This document shows positions 23,701-38,100 of a stretch of 64,000 nt of DNA, one piece after another (the stretch's first letter is position 1; the number at the start of each line of letters is the position of its first letter). The DNA is from Diphasiastrum complanatum. Its lineage: Eukaryota > Streptophyta > Lycopodiopsida > Lycopodiales > Lycopodiaceae. The notes beneath the pieces are model-generated. The model ran no database searches. It worked only from the letters and a program-made list of their open reading frames with translations, and was not told where the DNA came from. Location: assembly GCA_029204225.1 (NCBI GenBank), contig CM055094.1:25661041-25725040 (forward strand), given 5' to 3'. Both the position numbers and the translations under genes were made by a program.

Positions 23701-26700
23701 AGATGCAGACACGTCATACCCTATATCAAGAATATTTAATCAAGGGGAAGGATCAGCCAATTGAGAATGCCACTTGGGAAAAAGGCACCATACTTTGACA
23801 GTTATATCCAGACTTTGTCTTAGAGGACCAAGACAACTCTTAAGGGGGGAGTGTTACGAGATCATAACAGTTTCGACCCAATAGTACATCTGGGTGCAAC
23901 TAACCACTAGAGGACAGACGACAGTGTGATGCATGCATACCATGCAGCTGGTATGAGGGCCAGTAATGCCCATGCGGGCACATACAGATAGATGCATGCA
24001 GACACATGCGGATGCATGTATGACAGTCGGGGGCCGTGCAATCCTATAGTGATGGGTTGGACCCCGCATGGGCATGAATGGTGGGTGTCAGCAGCAACTA
24101 CCACCTACCACTCCCATGTAGACTCACATTGGGCTAGGAGGGGCATTCTATAAGAGAGTGCATTGGCTGGGTGGATCAGACTAGCTTTGCCTTTGATGTG
24201 GTTATGTTGTTCCTAACACATGGAGCCTAGCACATGATGGTGAGGGGAGCTGAGACTTGATCTTGAATTCTTGGAGCTGCCGATTTCTAATGACTTATCT
24301 CTCCTCATAGTTACTTTGAGATTCGGTGCCTCCACTTTGTGGCTACAATTTTCAAACCAACCTAATCTTAATCCAGCTTTTGGGCAATAACTGCCATGGC
24401 CCATTTTCGAGTTCCAGGCCTAGCTCAACTATGACAATAAAAGTTAGACCAAATATTACATGCTAGCTCATACATAGGTTGAAGGGTTAGCCACCTTTCT
24501 TAAATTCATATGAAAAGGTGGCCATTCATTGACTAGATCCTAAAATTTGTTCGACTTTGTACTTCTCATTTCTCATAGGTGTGACATTGATAAGTATTTC
24601 TTCATCAATGGTTGTTGGAATTTCCTTGGAATAACTTGATTGAAACATCCTATGGTATTTTATTGCATGCATAAAACATGTTGCTTTGGCAAGGACTAGT
24701 AGACATTGCACGGAGAAAGCAACTAGGAAAACTCATGTAATTGTGATGCAAAAATGATTGCTAGATGTGTAAAATGACTCTATTATCAAACGTATTGAAA
24801 ACTATCTCCATGCATGTTGTGGCTTGTGTGAGTGGTGGGAGGCCTTCCACAATGCACGCAAGGATTTGCAATGATTATTGGCGTGCTTGAACTTTGAAAA
24901 TATAGCCCTAAAACTCTTGTCTGAAGATTGCAAGCCAACAATACAAGAAAGGACATGGATCATGGTAGGAATTGCTTGGTGGCAGTTTCTAAAGCCCTCA
25001 TCATACCAATGTCGGATGGACTTGCACAATGTTATGCCTCACAAGTCACAAGTCACAACTTTAGGCAGTGCAATTTACAACTTTAGGTATTACGAGTCAC
25101 AACTTTTCAGACAATTAACTTGCATGAACTTGTTTTTTTCATTCTACTCAAAGGTCATATTGCCATCAACATTTTCTTAGACTGACACCAAGGACAGTGC
25201 TTTTTTGAAAAGGGAGAGTTGCAAGGCATGTGTCATGCATTGGGGCATCTATTTGGGCCCACAATGCTAACATTTGTCATTTGAATCATATAGTTTGGGG
25301 CCTAGTTGGCATGTACTAGATACATTTACAAGTTATATGGTCATTATTAGGCCTCCATCCCCAACTCGTACACTCAAAGGTGGTTTCACTATTTTAAACA
25401 AGCATATGTGCTTCATTATTGATAACTTATCAATAAAAAAACTAGGTGCCTCATCAAGAGGATGGCTTGATATTTAGTTAGCATGCTTCAAATAGCTTCA
25501 TTGTCATTCAGTGTAGACATCCCAATATTCTCATGGTAATCATTAGAAATGATTGTTCTACCTTCAATTTGCTCTTACTTTTTACAGTATCCTTTGTATT
25601 TCCATTCTATTGTGATGTTTAGCTTGTAGTTGTCATGGAAATGGTGATTTTTTTGAAGTACCTTTGTATACTATTTCAGGGAAATAAGCACCTCTTTATT
25701 AAACTTAGCTCTTCCAAAATTTCATTTAATTTGTATTAATTTAGGGGCATTGGTATCAGCTGGTACTTTGCAAACCTTTTTGTTGTGCTGACATTTTTTG
25801 ATAAAACTATTACTGTACATATGCAGAATTGCGTGCCCAGTTTATTTTAGAGAGTATATCTGATCTGCGAAGTAGGTTGCAGCAGCGGGGTTCAGATTTG
25901 GTAGTTCGGTATGGGATGCCTGAGCAAATTTTACCTTCCATTGTAGAAGGTGTTTGTGCTAGTACCGTAAGAACATTCTTGTAATGCCTTTCTCTTAACG
26001 ACATTCGTATACTAGGACCTTACAACACTTTTGTGGTTGTGTTTGTTTTCTCATTCAGTTGTTAAAAGTTTATTGTGTTCTTAGCTTCATTAAGTGATCT
26101 TCATATAATGTCTGTGGTATGTCTTGTCTTGGGAGTAGATAAACCATTAAGAAACTCTCTCTAGCTGGATGAGATTTGAAAAGTTTCAGTTTTCATAAAG
26201 TTATTAATGCTCTCTTTTGGAAAACTTTAGAGTAAAGTGCTTAGTGCCTATGTTATTATCCCAAAAGCTTGTCATTACAACAAATTGTGAACAGAACAGT
26301 CTCACCTAAAATTCAACACATTTTTGATATCTTGTAGCTTTCTGGTGAATTAGTTGCAATTGATAGTAGGTACTATGCCAACATCCGAATGCTATAGTAC
26401 TCTGTAGAATAAAATGTCCCAATGAGTTCCATATGGGTTGCTATGAAAACTTTTGGGGGTACTTAATATTTCTGTTGTTTTGGAAGTAAGGATCTTACGT
26501 ATGATGGGCTGATGACTCTTTTTCCATGGTGTAAGTCAGCGTGTTTCTCAGCTAGTTTAACAATTGTTTAGGTGTCCAGATTACTTTGTAAATACTCATT
26601 TTGGAGAGGTTTAAATGCCATTCAGCTTTGATTGCTCTCTAGAGGCAAAGCTTTATAGATTTGTGTATCTTATTTATGACAAGAGGGCCAAGAGAGCTCT

Positions 26701-29700
26701 CCACATCGTCGAGAGGAATGTTAAAGAGAAAATGCTCACACTTTTATCTTAAGAGTTAAGGCCTTGAATGATGATTTAGCATGCACAGATGAAAGCATTA
26801 AGGATGTAGAACTTGTTCAAGTTATGCTTAATGGCTTGTTGGATGATCATGCTAATCTTGTACAAAGCTTTGTCATTCAAAAGACTTTAGCAAGTGCTGA
26901 AGACTTGCAAGAGATCTTGCTGAAGAGCATAGGTTACAGGCAAGAGGTGGAGCCTCTTCTACTCATGTTGGGGGAGAATAGGCATTCTTCTCAAAGGGCA
27001 AGTTCAAAGGCAAAGACAAAGGTAAGGGGTCGAAGAAAGGCAACTTGGATCATGGCAAGGTTTCTTCTTTTGATGAGAAGAAGAGAGATCAGTCAAAGCT
27101 AAAGTGTTTTTGTTGTGGCATAAAAGTATGTCTATTCCTTCCATTATTAAGAATCTTTTTAGTGCGAGTCAAATGATTGTGACAAGATTCTAGAAGTTGA
27201 GTTTGTTGATGATGCTTGCTTTATAAGTAAAAGGGGTACTTTGATTGCCAAAGGCAAGAGACAAGGCAAATTTTACAAATTTGATACTTTTGTTGTTGCT
27301 AATGAAGAAAGTTTGGTGGCAAAGGAGCAAATGACAAGTCATGAGATGTGGCACAAGAGGGTGGGACATCCAATTTTAAAGCATTGGAGGTAATGGACAA
27401 AAGGGAAGTTGTTCTTGGCCTTCCAGATTCTGTTTCTAGCATCAATAAATTTTGTGAGCATTGTGCATTGTCAAAGTCACATAGACTTCTATATGCAAGG
27501 TCTAGCTCAAGATCTAGCATGCCTTTTCAACTACTACATTCAGATATTCATTCCACTAGTACACCTAGCAATGGAGGAGCAAAGATGTATGTGCCTTTTA
27601 TTGATGATTTCAGTAGATATACTTGGGTAACGGGTTTATCTTCTAAAAGCAAGGATGAAGTCTTTGATGTGTTTGTCAAATTCAAGGATGTAATGGAAAA
27701 TCAATTCCTATGTTATCTCTGATGAGGGGAAATGTTCCTAAGCTTGTTGATGGTGATGTGGTCCTAACATTTTTGATGATGATGGTGGATCTTTGGATGT
27801 TGATGATGGAGATCCCTCTCCAAGTAAAAACCCAAGAAGGACATCAAGGCAAAGGACAAAGCCATCAAGACTCACCTATGATGAGAAGGGTAAGCAAGTT
27901 GTTGAATGTACAAACTTTGCTTTCCTTACTATTTTTGATGATTCTACTTGTGCAGTGGAAGACAGACAAGAAAATGTATTTTCTACCTTTTGTGATGCAA
28001 TCATTAAAAGGGAGCCATGCAATGGAGTTGTGTGTCTATTGAGGGTTGGAATGGACTCAAAGGGGTAGCAAGGGTCATGTTTGACACTCATCTTCATCTA
28101 CTCTATTTCATTTTGGATTGGAATTATGTCATCCTTCTTTTGCTTTATGATGGTGACATTGGTTTCACCATGGCTAGTGAAAGGGAATCTGGTGTGATTT
28201 TGTACGATCTCAATTACATGCTTGAGAGTTAGATTTTACAAAGGTTAAGTCATGTAAAATGCATTTTGAGCAAAGGTTATGATGATCTTTTGGAAGAGCA
28301 TGAGGATGTGTTTAATTTGCTTCATCAGCACCAAGTGGAAATTGCAATTAAAAGTTCAAAGCATTGATGATCTATTTTTGTAAGTTGTTAAAGGTTTGAG
28401 AAACGTCAAAGGAACAACAAGAAAGTGTTTTTATATCCTACCTTACTCATCTTATCTCATGTATGAGAAATTTCATGTCAATGTGTGAAAATTGTCAATT
28501 TTTGATGAAACTCGATTCATTGTTCTTCATTAATTTGATCTTGAAGATGGACTAGTGTTCTTTGTTGGTGGAATGGAGCGGAGGAAGCATAAGTATGGCA
28601 CTTATTCACTCATAGGTTTTGAAGAGATCTCTTATGGCAAGATGGCGATGGATGCTCATTCATGGCATTTCATGTTGCAATCATGTCAAATCAAGTGCAA
28701 TACGGAGGAAGCAAACAACTTTGATTTCACAAATGTTTGTTGTTGTTTTACAAACATATTGGACGCATGAGAACCCATTCATTATGAATCTATGTGCTTC
28801 ATGTAGTATTTTCATCTTGATTTGTAAAATTGGTATGAGAGATAGTGAAGCATCCATTATGAACACTATTCTTTATATCAATCATGAAATCTTTCCATTT
28901 TATATTTATAGATGCTTAGAGGAAAGATATATTCTTAAGAAGGTTTTAATTCTTAAGATAGAGCAAAGTTACGATGTGAAAATAACAAGTATAGGAAATG
29001 GCACTCCTTGCTTTCGTGTTGCAGTAATTTTAAATGATAAAAAAATAATCAAAGCATCCGAATCATGGGCCAATAACCATTGTGAGTACTTGCACCAAAA
29101 TCATTTATGGAAAAATCACAAAATTGTAACACATTTACACAAATTATAGTAGGCAAACAATCCAGAACTGCCAAGAATTAAGAAATTGAATATGAAGCTT
29201 ATCCTTCACCATTCCATCTGTATCCTAGAAAAAGTGTTAACATCGTCGTTTATGTATCACATATCGTGAACTATGGGTCATCTCACAAACCCTTAGTTGT
29301 CCATTGGACCATTTATGATTGATTCTTATCAACTAAATAAGTATGTAATCAACTACCAATCTGGGGACGAGTGTTAGAAGATTCTGGTGAGATTCTTCTA
29401 ACAGATTCCAAACTGTTCAATGTACTTATTATTGTTCAAGCTGATGGTGAGCTATGGTGGGACTGTATCATTCAATTCGAATACGGAGGAATCAAAACTG
29501 AGAAAGAGGATTTTCCCATTGCTCCACTGACAACACATTTAAAAGTTAAAGAGAGTGCAAAAATTATGTCAAATGAGCTAGCAGTACAAACACAGGAGAT
29601 AGAAATTCGGTATCTATTTGAGGGATCGTCTGACGAGATTGATACCAGAAATCGATATCGGGGCCATCATAGTTTTCTCCTTTTTTGTTCACTATCTTTA

Positions 29701-32700
29701 CTCGCCATCAGAGCTGAGCTTGTACACATACTGATCTATCTTCTGACAGACCGGCGAGTTATAATTTATTACTCGCGCTCAGAGCTATTACTCGCTGAGC
29801 TGAAGGGCATATCGCCAAATGTAGTGGTTCACACCATTCCACTGGTGGATGGTGCAAAACCCGCAGTTTGTAGGCCTTATAGGTCCAATCCGCACTACGC
29901 CCAGCTGATCCAAGAAGAACTGAAGTAGCTTTTAGATGTAGGATTCATCTACGAGATGGAACACACCGATTGGGTATCACCTATCCTACAAGGTGATGCC
30001 ATTTGGATTGTGCAACGCTCCTAGCACTTTCCAACGAGTGATGAGCCTTCAAGGATTTTCTTCGGAAGTTTCTTGAAATTTTTATGGACAACTTGTGTGT
30101 CCACTCCTCTAGAGCCCAACATCTAGCTTGCTTAGATAAAGTGTTCATCCAATGTTGATTATTCGACATATCCCTAAACCCTGGCCAAATGCCAATTTCT
30201 GGTTACGCACGGCATAGTGCTAGGCCACGTAGTTTCGAGGCATGGTATCGCACAGACGTCTACAAGATCCGCATAATACTTGCTTTGCCTGAACCAGGAA
30301 CTGTACGTGAAGTACACATCTTTATGGGGATCCAACTAGAATGGACAGCTGAAGCTACTGAGGCTTTCCACAAACTCAAGAAGGCCTTAGTTACTGCACC
30401 AATCCTTCAACCCCCTATCTGGACCATAGAATTCCACGTCCATACAGACGCCTCCAAGTATGCCATAGGGAGCATTCTGACACAACCTGGGGAGTACAAG
30501 AAGGATTACCCAATCTACTTCACTAGTAGGCAGTTGATTCCTGCGGAGATGAACTACACCACCACCGAGCGAGAAGCGCTAGCCATGGTATATAGCATGA
30601 AGAAATTCCGCCATTACCTGCTATGTTGGATTTCTATGCTCAGGACCAAATCCATTTGGTAATGAGCATCCTAAAAAATTCTGTCTCAACCAAAAAATCT
30701 ATCTCAACCGACAAATCTGACGCAGCCGACACATCTAACCCAGCCGACAAATCTGAGGCAATCAACAAATCTGACTCTGACGTAGCCGACAAGAGAAGGT
30801 AGCCGACAAATCGGACTAGGCCGAACAATCTGACTAAACCGAACATTTTGACTAGGCCGAACAATCTGACTTCGTCATCAGAGAAAAGTCGATCCAAGAC
30901 TTTATGGCAGTTCACCTACTTGTACATAGTCTTTATTACTTAAAAGGCGGTTACCAACTACAAGGCGATTGTAATTAAGTAGATAGAAAAGCATTGACCT
31001 GAAAGACTTGAAAATATCTTGTAAATAAATATCTTTTCAGTTAGTTATCTATATAGAGACGAAAGCTCTAAATATCTGAGCCTCATTGAATTGCGCTCAT
31101 CAGCTTCACGCCCATGTACTCACCTTCTGATTCTTATTACGACTACATTACTACTGTTTTTGTTCTATTGAACATTAGCTAAGGGTGAAGATAAAAAAAT
31201 ATGGGAAACTATGGTAAGTAAGTTAAACCTTGGTATTCAGGGGTACCAAGATGAAATAAACTTTCAGATAATGCACCTGGATCGAACAGATATTGTTCTC
31301 GGGAGAGATTGGCTCTACAGTTTAGGACCTTCCCTCCACAGAAACTATCAGGAGAACACCCTCAGCTTTCGGCATAAAGGCCGAGAGATCCAGTTGCATG
31401 GGGAGCATGATGTTCCCAACAGTCCTATGGTCTGCAGTTCAGAGCTCTGTCAGCTAATCGGAGACGAAGACCATCAGTATGTGACTTTCAGTTTATTCCT
31501 GAAGTTTCTATTTCTAGTTCTATTCAGCAGAAAATCAGTAAATTAGAAACTTTATTGTCTAAATTTTAAAATGTTTTTCCTGAAGATTTGCCACATGGTT
31601 TACCACCTAGCAGAGAGGTAGATCATGTAATAAACCTAGTACCAGGTACAGCACCTGTTTCTAAACCTCCGTATCGGGTCAGCCGAACAGAGGATGAAGA
31701 AATAACTAGGCAGGCCGAATTCAGACCAGTAGTTCACCATGGGCCTCACCAGTCCTATTGGTGAAAAAGAAAGAGGGGTCTATGCGTCTTTGCGTAGATT
31801 ATAGAGCCCTCAATAAAGTCACAATTAAGAATAAATACCCTATGCCTAGGGCAGACGAGTTGTTTGACTAACTCGACGGAGCTAAGTTTTTCAGCAAAAT
31901 AGACCTCAGATTGGGATATCATCAAGTCCGTATAAAATCGGAAGATGTCTCGAAAACAGCTTTTAGGACTCGTCACGGTCATTATGAGTTTAAGGTGATG
32001 CCATTTGGGCTCACAAATGCTCCAGCTACCTTTATGACCTTGATGAACAGTGTCCTCAGACCATACTTGGGTAAGTTTGTAGTCGTATTTTTAGATGACA
32101 TCCTCGTTTACAGCAAAACAAGGAAGGAGCATCTAAAACACCTCAGAAAGGTGTTTCGACCGCTCAGAAAGCATAAGCTCTATGCTAAACAATCCAAGTG
32201 TGAATTCTTCGTTGAAGAAGTAGCATATTTGGGTCACATTATCTCTTCAGATGGGATTAAGATGGACCCAGATAAGGTTAAAGCCATACTCAGTTGGCTG
32301 AGACCTCAGAATATTTTGGACCTTCAGATATTTCTTGGTCTGGCGGGATATTACAGACGATTTGTCAAGGAATATGCTCAGATAGTAGTTCCTATGACCA
32401 ATCTCCTTAAGGGGAAGGGAAAGGAGTTCATTTGGGAGTCCGCACAGCAGGAGAGCTTTGATGCTCTCAAAACAGCCTTAGCTACAGCACCAGTTTTAAA
32501 AGTCGTCGACCCCAATCAGCCATTTGTGGTCGAAACAGATGCTAGCGACTTTGCAATAGGTGTTGTGCTAACTCAGGGTGGACGACCAGTTGCGTTCGAG
32601 AGTAAAAAACTCGAGCCAGCTCAGAATAGGTATAGTGCCTATGAAAGGGAACTCTTTTCTATAGTCCATGCCCTTAAGACTTGGAGGCATTATTTGTATG

Positions 32701-35132
32701 GTGTGGTCCTGACAGACCATGAGAGTCTCAGATACCTTTGCAATCAACCTGAGCTTAGAGGTCGGAAAGCTCTTGGGCAGAGTTGATGCAAGAGTTTGAC
32801 ATGTCTATCATATATAGACGTGGAAAATTCAATACAGTAGCAGATGCCCTTAGCAGAATGCCTATGATAAACGAGCTGAGTTTTACTCAGATTCGTAATG
32901 AGTTACTCGAGTCCTTGAAAGGGAAATGCCAGCATGATGCATTCTTCTCTACTATCTGGAACTCAGTCCAGCACAGACAGTTACAGACTCCAGAACCAGT
33001 TCCCGGGGCTGGTGCCAATTCATCCAAGAATACGGCAGCTTCCGTTGAGGATGATGATGAGTCCGAGTATACGTCGTCAGATGACGTTGAGGATTCTGAG
33101 CTTGTATTACCCAAGCAAACCCCAGTGGTTGAGGGTCAGTTGACTCAAGGATTCAAATGGAAACAGTATTCCATTCAGGATGAGTACTTGCTCTATAGAG
33201 ATAGAGTATGTGTCCCCAATTCAGAGGATTATAGGCAGCAGGTCCTATATGAATGTCATGACAATCCTAGTGCGGGACACCCAGGCATACAGAAGACCTA
33301 TGAGCTTCTTCGTAGGCAATTTTTCTGGCCCAGTATGAAAAAGGACGTCCACCAGTATGTAACCAGTTGCCAGAAATGTCAAGTAAATAAAGCAGAGCGT
33401 TTAAAGGCAGGAGGGTTGTTGCATCCTTAGAAATACCAGCTGGTAAATGGGAGAGTATCTCCATGGATTTTATAGTAGGCCTGCCTAAAACCCAAAAGGG
33501 TAATGACGTTATATGGGTCACAGTTGACCGTCTGACCAAAATGGCTCATTTTATTCCGACCAAAACAACCGTTAGAGCTCCAGAGTTAGCGAGGTTGTTT
33601 GTAGACGGGCTATTTAAATTGTACGGTCTACCTTCCGGCATAGTCAGCGACCGGGACAGTAAGTTTACTGGAAATTTTTGGAGGGCAGTATTCTATCATC
33701 TCCATACTAAACTTTATATGAGTACCACCGACCATCCACAAACGGACGGTCAAACAGAAAGGGTAAATCAAGTGCTGGAGGATATGCTTCGTGCATACGT
33801 CAGCAAGAAGCAGACTAATTGGGAGGAGTATCTCTCGATATTAGAGTTTGCTTACAACAATACCAAACATTCAGCTACGGGATACAGCCCATTTATGCTA
33901 ATGTATGGTTTTCAGCCACGCTCACCCACAGCTGTAGGGTTTAAACAAGAAAAAGTTGAAGCAGCCAGAAACTTTTTAGAGGACCTAAACCAGATGATAG
34001 AACATGCTAAGCGTAGCATTAGGCAGTCCCAGGATCGAGCCAGGCATTATGCAGATCCACACAGACGGGATGTGCAGTTCTCCACTAGTGAGAAAGTCTA
34101 CTTGAGAGTCCCAGTTGACTCTAAAACCCTCAAATCAGGAGTGTGCGCTAAGTTGTCTCCAAGGTATTGTGGTCCCTTTACCATCAGTAGGAGACTAGGC
34201 AAGGTCACCTATGAACTAGAACTCCCACACATCAGTAAGGTTTTTCCGGTCTTTCATGTAAGTCAGTTACGAAAAGCCTTAACCAGATCAGATAATCTGG
34301 TAGGGGACAGTGTTCTAGTTCTCCCATTGGATCCTCAACAACCTCCACATGAACCAGAGGAGATTCTTGATAGTAGAGAGACGCAGACTCGTCATACTCT
34401 ATACCGAGAATATCTGGTTAAGTGGAATGATCGGCCTGTTGAGAATGCCAGTTGGGAAAGAGGCAGCGTCCTTCGCAAGATTTTTCCAGACTTTGTCTTA
34501 GAGGACCGAGACAATTCTTAAGGGGGAGGGAGTGTTACGAGCTCGTAACCAGTGCCGAACCCTAGAGAACACAGATAGGTCAGATACCACAGTCAGGGTC
34601 GTGTCCAACGTACATGACCAACAGAGCAAGACAGTGTGAGTAGTGTGCCCCAGCAGGGTCCATAGCCATGGCGGGCCTAACACAGCCTAGGGACCCTGTC
34701 AGCAGGATAGGGCCCCCAGTTGGATCCCGACGTGCAGACGGCCACGTCAGTGCCACGTGGCCGACACTTGGCAGTAGCATGCTACCAGTCCTCACACTGG
34801 GCTAGGAGGGGCTTACTCTATATCAGGGAGTAGGCAAGGTTGGGTGGATCAGTTAGTGTTTGCCCTACTGTGGTGTTAGGACCTATTACAGCCCCATCCT
34901 CGAAGGGCCAACCTCCTCCGATGCGACAGGAGTGAGTAGCGTGTCAGGAGCATGCATGCAAGGGGCAATCTCGTACCCCCCTCATACGTAACAAATGTGC
35001 CCTGATGCGTGTGGGCCCTCCAGTGTAAGACTGGTGACAGTATCTGCAAGTCCATCTCTTCGTGCCCGATGTGCCATAGGCCGTAGCGATGGTGATGTGA
35101 TCCCACAAGGGATCCCTATCCCTCGGCATGGT

Positions 35133-35194
<62 letters not shown>

Positions 35195-38100
35195 TGGATT
35201 CAACCTTGCCTGTCAGGATAATCTGACTGTGTAGATCTCTTGGATCTAAACTTCTCATTTCTTTTGGAATATAGAGCTTTAGGATCCGATCCTGAGCCTG
35301 AGGAGGATGCAGCTCTTTTGATCTCCTCTTGTAATAGCATTAAAATTACTCTTGATAGAGCGAGATGCTCCTGGGTCGAAATTGCCATGACCCAATTTTC
35401 ATAGACATCAGGTAGACTCCATAATACAGTCATAACAGCATCGGAATCTTCAATGACTGAGCCAGTTGCCGCCATCTGCTCCATAAGATTTTTGAAAGTG
35501 TTGAGATGACTCGAAACACTATCTGCATCAGACATTCGCAGGGTGAAGAATTTCTTCCTCAAAGGAAGTTTGGAAGTGATGTCCCTGATATCGTAAAGAG
35601 TTGCTAGGATGTCCCATGCATCCTTAGCAGTCTGAGCAGCTCGTATATGGCTGATTTGAGAGTCTTTGATAGTGAGAGTAATCATGGCGAATGCCTTGCC
35701 ATCTCTCAATCTCCATTTGGTGATGATGGCTACATCACCTTCTGGCTTGACCTCTATGCCATCAACTATGTCCCACAGTTCTTTGGCAAGAAGAACTACT
35801 TTCATCTTGAACTTCTAGAGATGGTAGTTATCTCCATGTCGATCAGAGATGAACTAGAAGATGGGTCCATTCTGGTATAGAGTGAGAGATCGTTGGTAGA
35901 AACAACGATATCGAAATATTGTTGGTTGTGCACTTACTGAACGATGTCTTGGTAGAAACTGATAACCTGCAATAGAAATGCAGATTATTGAACCACCCGC
36001 TCTGATACCATGTCGGAAATCAGTGGGATAGCAGCAGAAGTAGAACAACGGACAGCTGTAGATCGGAAGTGCAACAGTTACCAGCAATAATCAAGATGAA
36101 TGTCTTCCACACTGGACTTGAAATTGGCTAATGCCAACTTCAGTTCATCCACTTCTGTTACCAATTGGAGAAACTGCTCCTTGGTAACCAATTCGTCGAG
36201 TTCTTCGGCGAACTGTTCCTGTTCTTCCACTTCCATGGGTTCCTTCCCTTTTCTGTAAGCCAAGGCTTCTATTTCAAGTTCGTCGAAGCCTCTCTCCTGG
36301 GGTTGATAGGTCCCTGAGGAGTGGTCATTTTCGGAACTGAAAGAGAGGTAACTTAACTTCTGATGAAAAAAGTCAAAAAGACTAATTTACAACTGTACAA
36401 GGTATAGGAAAGATGACTTAGCTGTTTCTGAGGACTGTACTTCCAAAGAAATTACGAAGAGGAACCCTCTCAGCTCTTTTACCCAAGATTTCAGACCTGC
36501 TGTCCCGGAAAATTCCAGCTTGAAGCTTCAAAACGGCGTCAAAATTTCCGGTTCCTTGAGTATAGTAGCTCGCTGATCTAATTGCTTCTGAAATGGTTTC
36601 CAAAAATCAGATTTGAAGCCAAGATTCACTTCTGAATTCTGAAAATTTCAGAACACTGTACTCGTTGTCTGGCTGAGGTCCAATTTCTCAAAAAACTTTG
36701 GTTTGAGGCCCCAAAAATGCAAATACTTTGTCACTTTGGTACTCCTCTACCCTCGCTGACTGGACAGCTATTTGATGGCTCCAAAAACTTCTGATTTAAG
36801 GCTCAAAGCCCGCTTGCTTCTCTGATTTAGCTTCAGATAGTAGGTCGCTGATCTGAGGGCTTCTGTAGGTGCCCAACTTCAGATGTCTGAGCTTCAATTT
36901 GAAGGATGAAGCCTACAATCAGCTCGCGATGGTCTTCTCAGACCCTGCCTACCTTCCTCTGTCCAAAACCCGCTCAACAATTTCAGTTTGGCACTCGAAA
37001 ATCGAGATTTAAGCACTCTTCTGACAGCGCTGGTTCTGGCCCTTACTTCTGATTTCTATTTCCTCTGAAATCTGAGAATTACCCTCTGAAAACGAAGGAT
37101 AAATAGTTGTTTTCTACAACGATGGATCTGTCTCAGAAATCTAACTCATATTCCCACTTAAAGGAAGATGATTCAATGGAGATTTTCACAGTAGAAAGCT
37201 ACTCCTCCAGCGCTGGATCTGTCTCTCCTATTTACCAAATTTTTTTGAGATTCTGAGCACTCTCTCTACTTTCTCCCTGCTATACAATAGACTTGACATG
37301 AGGGTCCGGGCACTTCGGCCCGCGTCTGCGTCCGACCCCCTGACGCGGGACGCGTCCTTTTTTTTAAATTTTTTTTTTTTTTAAGGCTGGACGCGGACGT
37401 GTCCGAGGCCTAGAACGCGTTCGGGCCCCGGACGCGTTTTTAAAAAAAAAAAAACCAGAACCACGCGGGCCTGCGGACAGTCCGCACTACTTATCTCCCA
37501 AAGATGGAGATGGCTCTGATACCAGTGTAATAGGTCCTAACACCACAGTAGGGCAAACACTAACTGATCCACCCAACCTTGCCTACTCCCTGATATAGAG
37601 TAAGCCCCTCCTAGCCCAGTGTGAGGACTGGTAGCATGCTACTACCAAGTGTCGGCCATGTGGCACTGACGTGGCCGACTGCACGTCGGGACCCAACTGG
37701 GGGCCCTATCCTGCTGACAGGGTCCCTAGGCTGTGTTAGGCCCACCATGGCTATGGACCGTGCTGGGGCACACTACTCGCACTATCTGGCCCTGTTGGTC
37801 ATGTACGTTGGACACGACCCTGACTGTGGTATCTGACCTATCTGTGTTCTCTAGGGTTCGGCACTGGTTACGAGCTCGTAACAGGGGCCCAGATCGAGAG
37901 GTAAACATTCAACTCTAAGACTCCTACACTTCAAACATTGATCAAGTTTTCAGTTTTAACTCACATGATACATCAGGTTTGAAGTTTCAATTTCATTGAT
38001 CATCTAATTTCTCAATTGTATTGTTATTTCAAATTTGTCTTTTTTGGTAGATCGAGATGCAGTCACGGCGACACACACAAAGGCCACCACATCACGCCCC

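Larger units (their letters stand above)
21606..24218 (+). mobile_element. Internally deleted Ty3/gypsy element with target duplication, in intron 1
   Basis: The element is bounded by the 5-bp direct repeat CATGG (21601-21605 and 24219-24223). It has two LTRs starting TGTTACGAG and ending TAACA, a primer site and a polypurine tract. The internal part is only about 1.86 kb, with no gag, protease or RT. It consists of a short leader and the decayed 3' part of integrase. It is related to the larger element at 31177-34890 (same integrase sequence and LTR ends), so it is a deletion derivative probably moved in trans. Confidence 0.92.
31177..34890 (+). mobile_element. Chromovirus-type Ty3/gypsy element, 3' half
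   Basis: Protease tail, reverse transcriptase, RNase H, integrase with chromodomain, polypurine tract and 3' LTR, all on the plus strand. The 5' LTR, leader and gag are not here. A matching 5' LTR lies inverted at 37526-37883, and the two outer flanks carry the same 5-bp sequence (GCCCC) when read in element orientation. The element is therefore one insertion split by an inversion. The left breakpoint is inside the protease region near 31177. Confidence 0.88.

Noticed and set aside
34982-35258. Arg-Glu and Ser-Leu repeat proteins at 34982-35258 and 57689-58033
   Set aside because: They are translations of (CT)n microsatellites joined to chance flanks. At 57689 only the CRY-DASH exon 8 part is real.
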